NCBI GenBank assembly: GCA_026399375.1
Contig: JAPLRD010000166.1
Location: 1 to 43,924 of the forward strand
Length of the DNA: 43,924 nt
Reading direction: 5' to 3'
DNA from: Pseudomonadota bacterium
GTDB lineage: Bacteria; Pseudomonadota; Gammaproteobacteria; Burkholderiales; SG8-39
How positions within the stretch are numbered: the stretch's first letter is position 1; the number at the start of each line of letters is the position of its first letter. The notes below the pieces were generated by a model that had not been told where the DNA came from, did no database searches, and worked only from the letters and a program-made list of their open reading frames with translations. Below, in pieces: positions 8,197-14,514 of this stretch. A program made the translations under genes and the position numbers.

Positions 8197-10524
8197 TCAC
8201 TTGCTTTCCATCACCCACACGCCGTTCCAGTCGCCTTCCGGCGGATGCTCTTTGAGGTAGCGGCAGCGCTCGACATAGAGTTTGGCCGCCTTGTCCGCCG
8301 GGTTCATGCCCGAAACTTCGGAGAACTGCTTCACCGCGTCGTTCCACTTTCCCTGCCGGTACTTGGCCAGGCCGTCGCGAAAGTACCCCAGCGCGTCGAT
8401 CAGATGCGGGTAGGTTTCTTCGGTGTGGTAGTCCAGGACTTCATGGATCGCGACCGGCTGCGTCTTGCCCTTGACCACCACCAGATCCAGTTCGCGCGTG
8501 CGGTAGGTGCCGCGCAGCTTGGCGTAGGTGAATTCGCTCACCAGGATGCGGCTGCCGTATTGCTTGCACGCCGACTCCAGGCGCGACGCGAGGTTCACGC
8601 CGTCGCCGATGATGGTGTAGTCCATGCGCTTCTTCGAGCCGATATTGCCCGATACCACCAGGTCGGTATTCAGGCCGATGCCCATGTCGACCGGCGGCTT
8701 GCCCTCCGCGACGCGCTGCGCGTTCCAGGTCTTGAGCGCGCGCAGCATCGCGATCGCCGCGCGCAAGGCGCGGTCCGCGTCGTCATCGTGCGCAACGGGG
8801 ATGCCGAACGCGGCCATGATCGCATCGCCGATGAATTTGTCCAGCATCCCGCCTTCGTGCTGGATGCAATCCACCATGAGGGTGAAGTATTCGTTGAGCA
8901 AGGCCACCGTTCCCTGCGCGCCGAGTTGCTCCGTGATGGTGGTGAAGCCGCGGATATCGGAGAAAAGCACGGTGGCCGGCACGCTCTGGCCGCCCAGAAG
9001 TTCGGCCCCGCTCGCCACCAGGCGGTCGGCGATGCCCGGATCCATGTAGCGCGACATGGTCGATTTCATGCGCTTTTCGCTGCTGATGTCCTCGATCAGC
9101 AACATCGAACCGAGGCGCTTCTTGTCCATGTTGAACAGCGGCAGGATGGTCACGTTGGCGGAGACCTTCTCTTCGCCGACGCTGAGTTCCGCGTCCATGA
9201 ACATGTCCGGAGCCGCGGTCTCGTCGACGTGCTTGAACCGCTCGAGAATCCAGTCGTTCGCGCCGCCGAAGAACTCCGCAACCTGGCGGTGCAGTATCTG
9301 CTCGGGGCTGACCTTGAGGATTCTCAACCCCGCGGCGTTGCAAGTCGCGATCTTGCCGGCGTCGTCCAGCGTGACCACCGCGTTCGACATCGACTCCAGC
9401 ATCGCCTCGTTGTAATTCTTCATGTTGTGCACATCGGCGAACAGCTTCGCGTTCTCCAGCGCGATGGAGATCTGCGCGGTGAAGGCGCGCAGCCGCGACT
9501 CGTCTTCGTTGGTGAACGGCCCGCCGTGCTTGTTCAGGACCTGGGTGACGCCTATTGTCCTGCCGTGCTTGTTGACGATGGGCACGCACAGGATGGAGCG
9601 GGTGAAAAAGCCCGTCTTCTTGTCGAACGCCGGATTGAAGCGCAGATCGGCGTAGGCGTAGGGAATATTGATCGCCTTGCTCGTGGTATAGACCGCTCCC
9701 GCGATCCCGAGGTGGTTGGGAAGGCGGATCTGCACCGAGGCGAGCCCCTGCCCGACTTCGGACCACAACTCATTCGTCTTCTCGTCGTTCAGAAACAGGG
9801 TCGAACGCTCGGCATTCTCGGCATTGAGCATGCGCGTCGCTTCGCCCATCACCTTTTGCAGCAGCGAGCCGAGCTTGATGTCGGCGGTCATTTCCGACAC
9901 GACGTCGACGAACTCCATCTCCTGCTTGCGCACCGCCTTCATGCGTTCGATGAATACCGCGCCCTGCAAGGCCAGCGTGCCCTGGGTGGTCATCGCCTCG
10001 AGCACGGACAGGTCGCGCTTGTTGAACCCGCCCTTCTTCTTGTTCAGTGTCTGCGCCACGCCGATGATTTCGCCCTTCACTGTCCTGATGGGCGTGCACA
10101 GGATGTTGCGCGTGATGAAGCCGGTCTGCTCGTCGACCGAACGGTTGAAGCGCTCGTCCGAATAGGCGTCGGCGATGAGGACCGACTCGCCGGACGTGAA
10201 CACGTAGCCGGCAATGCCGCTGGTGTTCAGGATGCGGATCTCGTGCTTGATATTGCCCTGCGCCACGCGCGAATAGAGCTCGTTGGTTTCCGCGTCGTTC
10301 AGAAACAGGGTTCCTCGCTCGGCATCCAGTTCCGAGGTGGTCATTTCGACAAGGACGCGCAGCACGTCGTCGAGCGAGTCGTAGGCCGCCATCTTGCGCG
10401 ACACCTGGAGCAGCAGTTCGACCAGCTTCAGCCTTCCGCGAACCGCCGGGCTCGCTCTTTTCTTCGCTTGCTTGCGCCGGCCGGCGAGATTGGTGATTTC
10501 GGCAGTGGGTTTGACTTGCTCCAT
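8197..10524 (-). CDS. Class III adenylate cyclase with tandem GAF and PAS domains (CyaB1-like)
   Basis: The 775-residue protein makes cAMP. Order of parts: GAF-A about 48-195, GAF-B about 216-360, PAS about 370-485, cyclase catalytic domain about 515-690, and a short TPR-like helical tail about 705-755. The catalytic domain has both metal aspartates (Asp523 in FSDIRGFT, Asp567 in KFIGD), Lys563 and Asp635 (DYT) that select adenine, and Asn644 and Arg648 for transition-state contact. It should therefore be active and ATP-specific. Both GAFs keep most of the cyclic-nucleotide motif N-K-x(n)-F-x3-D-E: complete in GAF-B (331-342), with the final Glu replaced by Leu in GAF-A. This layout matches Anabaena CyaB1, whose GAFs bind cAMP and activate the enzyme. 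There is no membrane segment. The ATG at 10524 is 5 nt after the stop of the repeat-helix gene, which shows coupling. Confidence 0.93.
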   Translation of the reverse strand: MEQVKPTAEITNLAGRRKQAKKRASPAVRGRLKLVELLLQVSRKMAAYDSLDDVLRVLVEMTTSELDAERGTLFLNDAETNELYSRVAQGNIKHEIRILNTSGIAGYVFTSGESVLIADAYSDERFNRSVDEQTGFITRNILCTPIRTVKGEIIGVAQTLNKKKGGFNKRDLSVLEAMTTQGTLALQGAVFIERMKAVRKQEMEFVDVVSEMTADIKLGSLLQKVMGEATRMLNAENAERSTLFLNDEKTNELWSEVGQGLASVQIRLPNHLGIAGAVYTTSKAINIPYAYADLRFNPAFDKKTGFFTRSILCVPIVNKHGRTIGVTQVLNKHGGPFTNEDESRLRAFTAQISIALENAKLFADVHNMKNYNEAMLESMSNAVVTLDDAGKIATCNAAGLRILKVSPEQILHRQVAEFFGGANDWILERFKHVDETAAPDMFMDAELSVGEEKVSANVTILPLFNMDKKRLGSMLLIEDISSEKRMKSTMSRYMDPGIADRLVASGAELLGGQSVPATVLFSDIRGFTTITEQLGAQGTVALLNEYFTLMVDCIQHEGGMLDKFIGDAIMAAFGIPVAHDDDADRALRAAIAMLRALKTWNAQRVAEGKPPVDMGIGLNTDLVVSGNIGSKKRMDYTIIGDGVNLASRLESACKQYGSRILVSEFTYAKLRGTYRTRELDLVVVKGKTQPVAIHEVLDYHTEETYPHLIDALGYFRDGLAKYRQGKWNDAVKQFSEVSGMNPADKAAKLYVERCRYLKEHPPEGDWNGVWVMESK

Positions 10525-10529
10525 GGTTC

Positions 10530-11090
10530 CTACTTTACTCCCGACTTTGTCCTGGCGGCGGGCTTTGCCTGCAATTGCTCGCGCAATTCGCGCACCGTCG
10601 CCTGCAATTGCACGATTTCCGCCTGGTCCTGGGCGCGCGCCGAGGCCACGGCGCTCTGCTGGGAAAAGCTCGCCAGTTCCAAGGCTTCGCGCAGCGACGA
10701 CGCCGTCGCGCGCAATTGCGAAATCTCGTCCTGCGCGGCCACGATCGCCTGGCGCACCGCGGTCTCCTCGCCGAGCCGCGCAGCCTCCAGGGCGTCGCGC
10801 AGGGCCCCCGCGGTCGACTTCAGCTGCTTGATTTCGTCCAGATTGGCGGATTGGGCGAGCCGTGCCGCCTCGTCGCGTCTGATCGGCCATTCCTGCAGTT
10901 CGTCCCGCAGAGCTCCAATGGTCGCCTTCAACTGTGCGATCTCTGCGTTCGCTGCGGAAACGCCCTGCCTCACGGCCTCGCCCGTTTCGCGGCGCGCCAG
11001 TTCGAGCTCCTCGCGCAATGCGAGCACCGTCAGCTTCAAATCGCGGACTTCGGCAAGCCCGGGCGCGGCGGTTTCCGTTTCGACGACCAT
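10530..11090 (-). CDS. Coiled-coil protein of five 36-residue helical repeats
   Basis: The 186-residue protein is almost wholly helical, with no signal peptide, membrane segment or cysteine. The motif E-[IV]-x-[QD]-L-[KRQ]-x-T-x-x-x-L-R-[ED]-x-L occurs five times, starting at residues 14, 50, 86, 122 and 158. The spacing is exactly 36 residues, which is ten turns of a straight alpha helix and not a multiple of the heptad. The spacers between motifs differ in sequence but not in length. The tail is basic (AKPAARTKSGVK). It is encoded immediately before the adenylate cyclase (5 nt apart) and is probably its structural or regulatory partner; that is an inference from context. I do not recognise a named family. 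Confidence 0.8.
   Translation of the reverse strand: MVVETETAAPGLAEVRDLKLTVLALREELELARRETGEAVRQGVSAANAEIAQLKATIGALRDELQEWPIRRDEAARLAQSANLDEIKQLKSTAGALRDALEAARLGEETAVRQAIVAAQDEISQLRATASSLREALELASFSQQSAVASARAQDQAEIVQLQATVRELREQLQAKPAARTKSGVK
10572..11051 (-). repeat. Degenerate 108-bp coding repeat, 4.4 units
   Basis: Each unit encodes 36 residues and starts with the EIxQLKxTxxxLRExL motif. Unit starts on the minus strand are 11051, 10943, 10835, 10727 and 10619, the last unit being partial. Spacing is exact while the DNA sequence has drifted, which points to an old duplication held in register by selection on length. Confidence 0.8.
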
Positions 11091-11155
11091 GCGGCTATTC
11101 TAATACCGCTGCGCGATTCGAGGAACCGCGTTCTAAGAAGGAGCCGTAACAAGAG

Positions 11156-11866
11156 TCATTTTGTCACGGCCGGGAAAGGGGGCACGGCACGAGGGGATAT
11201 ATCCCTCATTTTGCCACTCCCAGGTTCTACTTGCTCCCGGGGAGCGGCAAACGCGCCATTTCGAAACGGTCGGTGAGCCATTTCGAAACGGTCGGTGATG
11301 CGGGTATAGCCGCCCCTGCCGGCAAGGCGGCCGATGGGATCGATCTTGCCGACGTCGACATGGAACTTCTCATCGACGATGCCCTCGTGGTAATGGAAGT
11401 AGACGACCTCACCGATCACCACTTGATAGGGCGCTCGTCCGAGCTCCAGCAGCTGCAGCAGGCGGCATTCGAACGCCACCGGCGCCTCCGCGATGCGCGG
11501 CGGCCGCACCTTCTTCGACGGCAGAGCGGTAAAGCCCGCCTCCGCGATTTCATTCACGCCGCGCGGATAATCGATGGCGCAGACGTTCATCTTTTCCTTG
11601 ATGGCGTCGCTCACGATATGCACCACGAATTCCGGAATTTCGAGGATGTTCGCAATTGTATCTTTCGCGCTCCCGCCCCTGGCCCCGACGGAGAACATGA
11701 CCATGGCAGGATCCGAGCCGATGCCGTTGAAAAAGCTGAACGGTGCGGCGTTCGGCCCATGGCTGCCCAGCGTGGTCACCAGCGCGATCGGCCGCGGCGT
11801 GATGCTTCCGATCAGGAGTTTGTACTGTGTTTGCGCGTCGAGCGTGTCGGCGTCGAATTCGGTCAT
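11156..11866 (-). CDS. Flavin reductase-like FMN-binding split-barrel protein with frameshifted C-terminus
   Basis: Residues about 1-200 form a flavin reductase-like split barrel: LLIGSITPRPIALVTT near the start, AAPFSFFNGIGSDPAMVMFSVG for FMN binding, and DPIGRLAGRGGYTRI near the end. Such proteins bind FMN and reduce flavin with NAD(P)H or act as related oxidoreductases. The ATG at 11866 has AAGGAA just upstream. A perfect 22-bp tandem duplication (11255-11298) lies at the 3' end. With one copy removed, the frame ends after TDRFEMARLPLPGSK at the TAG at 11227, giving 205 residues. With both copies the frame shifts and reads about 33 unrelated residues to 11156, giving 236. The core is intact, so activity may survive. 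Confidence 0.85.
   Translation of the reverse strand: MTEFDADTLDAQTQYKLLIGSITPRPIALVTTLGSHGPNAAPFSFFNGIGSDPAMVMFSVGARGGSAKDTIANILEIPEFVVHIVSDAIKEKMNVCAIDYPRGVNEIAEAGFTALPSKKVRPPRIAEAPVAFECRLLQLLELGRAPYQVVIGEVVYFHYHEGIVDEKFHVDVGKIDPIGRLAGRGGYTRITDRFEMAHRPFRNGAFAAPREQVEPGSGKMRDISPRAVPPFPAVTK
11255..11298. repeat. Perfect 22-bp tandem duplication in the flavin reductase gene
   Basis: Unit one is 11255-11276 and unit two 11277-11298, identical at all 22 positions (begins GCCATTTCG, ends GTCGGTGA on the plus strand). Because 22 is not a multiple of three, it changes the reading frame of the last codons of the gene. Confidence 0.95.
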
Positions 11867-11961
11867 GGCTTTCCTTGTGTTGTTGTTTGCGACGGCCAAT
11901 CTAACGCCTTCCCGTCGGGGAAGCAATCTTGCCGCCAGATCCCGGGTGTAGTGCGCGCCGG

Positions 11962-12603
11962 CTATTTCCGCTGCGGCGGTATCGTTATCTTGGCCAGACG
12001 TTCCGCCCGCTCAATCGCAGCGGCCAGCTCCGCGTGCCGCTGAGATCCTGGCTCCAGCGCAGTCAACAACGGCTGCCAATAGCCCAGCGCCGCCGCGTAG
12101 TCTCGCTGCTCGTATTCCGCGCTGCCCGCCATTTCCAGCGCCTTCGGGTGGCTGGGCTTGATTGCCAGCGCGCGATCTATGAGCTCGCGCGGCTTGCCAG
12201 CCAGCTTCCCGCCCTGCGTCATGCCGAGCGCATCGGCGTATTCGCACCACACCGCCGGATCGTCGGCGACCTTGGACGGCAGCGCGAGCGCCCTCTCGTA
12301 GGCCTGCGCGGCCTCGGTGAAGCGGTCCATCTCGAATTGGAGGCGCGCGAGTATCGCCCACCCCCGCGCGTCCCGCGGCTGCCGCTCGAGGTGGGTGCGC
12401 AAGCGGCGTACGATCGCTTCGTCTCCGCCGCCGTTTTCCTTCGCCGCGCCCGCAGGCGGTTCGGATGCCCTGCCCGCATGCGGCGTTTCCGCGTTTTCGC
12501 TGCTCGAATTGACCACGAGAGCAATCAGCGCCCCCGCGACTCCCAGGACCAGCACCGATGAAAAAAGGCGGGCCGCGCCCGCCTTCTTCAGCGCCTCAAG
12601 CAT
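11962..12603 (-). CDS. NrfG/CcmI-like TPR protein of cytochrome c maturation
   Basis: The 213-residue protein has one N-terminal membrane segment (about residues 13-31), a low-complexity linker, and a periplasmic TPR region (about 60-200) with DARGWAILARLQFEMDRFTEAAQAYERAL and PSHPKALEMAGSAEYEQRDYAAALGYW. The segment ADALGMTQGGKLAGKPRELIDRAL is very characteristic of CcmI and NrfG proteins. These present apocytochrome to the haem lyase; NrfG is needed for haem attachment to the unusual CxxCK motif of NrfA. The start codon is 3 nt after the octahaem cytochrome stop, so the two are translationally coupled, which fits a dedicated chaperone. No nrfE or nrfF homologue is in the window. Confidence 0.85.
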   Translation of the reverse strand: MLEALKKAGAARLFSSVLVLGVAGALIALVVNSSSENAETPHAGRASEPPAGAAKENGGGDEAIVRRLRTHLERQPRDARGWAILARLQFEMDRFTEAAQAYERALALPSKVADDPAVWCEYADALGMTQGGKLAGKPRELIDRALAIKPSHPKALEMAGSAEYEQRDYAAALGYWQPLLTALEPGSQRHAELAAAIERAERLAKITIPPQRK

Positions 12604-12606
12604 CGC

Positions 12607-14313
12607 TCATCTCTTGTCCGCCGCGACCTGCAACCCCGCCGGCGCTGCCGATACCTTGGCACCGCGCTTTGCAACCGCGGCATCCTCCAGCAGTTTGATC
12701 GCCTCTTGGGAAATGCTCATCGACTTGTTGAGTGAATCCGCCGCGGCTTCCGGATAGTGGAAACCCGCCCCGTTGGAAGCCGTCCACCACTCCCAGTGGA
12801 TCTGGGCTTCGTAGTGCTTTTCCCGCGCCGCATTGAGCACGGACTCGTCGACCCCTGAGGCCCTGGCCTCTTCGAACTTCTCCACCATGCGCGTGAGCCA
12901 GAATTCCGCCTTGCGCACCTTGCCCTGAAAGCGCGCGTTCAGCGAATCCATGACGTAGATCGCCTGTTTCTCGCTCCAGTCATTGTGGCAGGTCTTGCAG
13001 GTCTCCTTGACGTAATTGCGCGGGCTGGTCTGCCAGTGCGAAGTGTAGGTCTTGCCGGTCTTCTTGTCCTTCACCTTGGGCATATGGCACTGGTGGCACT
13101 CGACGCCCGCCTTCTGGTGCTTGGAGTTGTAGTAGTTCTCCGTATCCGGATGCTGTCCCTTCCACAGCAAGGCACCGGTGATCCCGTGCTTGAAGTCGCG
13201 GAATTTCAGATCGGTATAGTGTTTGGCTATCTGATTCACGTCCTTGAACGGGAAGTGGTTGGTGCGCTGGTCGTCATAGCCGATGGGCTTGCCCGTTCCG
13301 ACTTCGTAGCCCGCATTGCAGTTGTATTCGACGTGACACTGCCCGCACTGCAGCTTGGTGTCGTAGCGATCCAGGATCGCGATCTTGCGCACATGGCCGC
13401 GCACGCCGAGCTCCCTTACGTCGATCTTGGCGCCGGCCGGATCCTTGTGCCACAGCGTGTCCTTCTCCGGCCGCGTGAGCGCCTGGATCAGGCCGTCGCG
13501 CACGATGCGCGGCTTGGCCGAGTGCGGGTCGTGACAGAAATAGCAGTTGAGCGCGTGCTTCACTTCCCGCGCCATCTCCACGACCTTCGAGGTCCGGCTC
13601 CATTTCGCCGTCGGCGCCGGGTCGCCCATGTAGGCCCAGTCGAGGATATGGTCCTGGGTCTTGCAGTTCAGGCAGACGGGGTTCACCGCCGCCGCCGTGC
13701 CCGGCTTGAACGGCTTGTGTTCGCTGTTGCCGGGATACAGGTCCGTGACCATGTCGTTGACGTTGAAGTTGCCGCCGTTGCGCGCAAGGTACTGCCAGCC
13801 GTCCTTGGCGACGAAGCGTCCGCCGAAAGCGCGGTCGACCACGAATTGGTCGAGCAGCATGTAGGCGTGCGAGCGCGGCAGGTTGTGCTCGCGCGTGAAC
13901 CCGTGCCCCATCATCAGTTTGTCCCAGGCCGGGTTGGGCGACGGGCCGGACAGTATTGATTTCTCCGACCGCGCCGGCTTGTTCCAGTTCATGGTGTACA
14001 GGGAGTCAAACTGATTCTTGTGGCATGCGCCACAGGCCGCCGGGTCCGTCTTCGTCACCGGACGAGACTTGGAATCCGCCAAGTGCTTGTCGATGCCGTC
14101 ATGGCAGTTGGTGCAACTGACCTTCTTGTGCTTGCCGTCGACATGGAATTCCTTGATCGGCGCGTGGCATCCATAGCAGATCGCGGTATCGACGGCAGGC
14201 GCTTTGTTTGGCTTGGCCTTTTCATCTTTGGCCAATGTCACCGATGCGCTTAGCGTCAACCCCAGCATCACCGCGGCAATGCGCGCCAGTATGATGAAGT
14301 AACCGAACTGCAT
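12607..14313 (-). CDS. onr: Octahaem cytochrome c nitrite reductase (ammonia-forming, TvNiR/ONR type)
   Basis: The 568-residue periplasmic protein should reduce nitrite to ammonium with six electrons. After the signal peptide (about 1-28) come eight haem motifs: CYGCH 46, CTNCH 67, CGACH 94, CLNCK 214, CYFCH 257, CGQCH 323, CHQCH 406 and CKTCH 439. The fourth uses Lys218 instead of His, the mark of the active-site haem. HVEYNC supplies Tyr330 and Cys332, and KGQHPDTE supplies His388. Spacing Lys-Tyr-His (112, 58) closely matches Lys188, Tyr303 and His361 of the Thioalkalivibrio enzyme as I recall it, where Tyr303 is cross-linked to Cys305. Arg161 fits Arg131. The ATG at 14313 has GGGGAG upstream; the TTG at 14328 is rejected. 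An NrfG-like gene follows directly. Confidence 0.93.
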   Translation of the reverse strand: MQFGYFIILARIAAVMLGLTLSASVTLAKDEKAKPNKAPAVDTAICYGCHAPIKEFHVDGKHKKVSCTNCHDGIDKHLADSKSRPVTKTDPAACGACHKNQFDSLYTMNWNKPARSEKSILSGPSPNPAWDKLMMGHGFTREHNLPRSHAYMLLDQFVVDRAFGGRFVAKDGWQYLARNGGNFNVNDMVTDLYPGNSEHKPFKPGTAAAVNPVCLNCKTQDHILDWAYMGDPAPTAKWSRTSKVVEMAREVKHALNCYFCHDPHSAKPRIVRDGLIQALTRPEKDTLWHKDPAGAKIDVRELGVRGHVRKIAILDRYDTKLQCGQCHVEYNCNAGYEVGTGKPIGYDDQRTNHFPFKDVNQIAKHYTDLKFRDFKHGITGALLWKGQHPDTENYYNSKHQKAGVECHQCHMPKVKDKKTGKTYTSHWQTSPRNYVKETCKTCHNDWSEKQAIYVMDSLNARFQGKVRKAEFWLTRMVEKFEEARASGVDESVLNAAREKHYEAQIHWEWWTASNGAGFHYPEAAADSLNKSMSISQEAIKLLEDAAVAKRGAKVSAAPAGLQVAADKR

Positions 14314-14405
14314 GACGAATCTCCCCAAAGTGCGTTGTTATTGCGGATCGGGCTTGACCCGAAAAGAACCGGTTCAAATTTAACCATGACACCCATGCGG
14401 GTAAA

Positions 14406-14421
14406 TACCTACTTGGGGGTA
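14406..14421. promoter_or_regulatory. Candidate NarL/NarP-type 7-2-7 inverted repeat upstream of onr
   Basis: TACCTAC-TT-GGGGGTA consists of two heptamers in inverted order with a 2-bp gap. Each matches the NarL/NarP heptamer TACYYMT at six of seven positions. It lies about 93 bp upstream of the onr start, in the divergent region shared with the D-lactate dehydrogenase. Nitrate/nitrite control of a nitrite reductase would make sense, but the motif is short and could be chance. Confidence 0.4.
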
Positions 14422-14472
14422 GCCACCTCACCGTAATGACGGCCGCGGCCTCCGCCTGCGCAGCTTCTCACT

Positions 14473-14478
14473 TATAAT
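14473..14478 (+). promoter_or_regulatory. Candidate -10 element of the D-lactate dehydrogenase gene
   Basis: A perfect TATAAT lies 36 nt before the start codon in otherwise GC-rich DNA. No good -35 is found at 16-18 nt upstream, so an activator may be needed; the NarL-like site is about 50 bp upstream. Confidence 0.45.
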
Positions 14479-14514
14479 TACCCGCTCTACACTCAATCTC
14501 CGCGAGAACCGCCC

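Noticed and set aside
8197-10524. Guanylate rather than adenylate cyclase activity
   Set aside because: Lys563 and Asp635 at the purine-selecting positions are those of adenylate cyclases.
7807-11103. Very long open frame on the plus strand across the cyclase genes (over 1000 codons)
   Set aside because: It is the antisense of the GAF-GAF-PAS cyclase and the repeat-helix protein; it has no ribosome site or recognisable domain, and GC-rich third positions keep such frames open.
11189-11210. Palindromic GAGGGGATATATCCCTC as a terminator for the flavin reductase
   Set aside because: It lies inside the present frame, though after the ancestral stop, and has no T run; it is better treated as a copy of the repeat near 25123.
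12607-14313. Hydroxylamine oxidoreductase or octahaem tetrathionate reductase
   Set aside because: The CxxCK haem is fourth and the string CGQCHVEY followed by a QHP motif is that of NrfA/ONR enzymes; the HAO-type cross-linking Tyr pattern is not seen.
14366-14375. GAACCGGTTC palindrome upstream of onr, considered as an FNR site
   Set aside because: It does not fit TTGAT-4 nt-ATCAA; a 10-bp palindrome is expected by chance in a window of this size.
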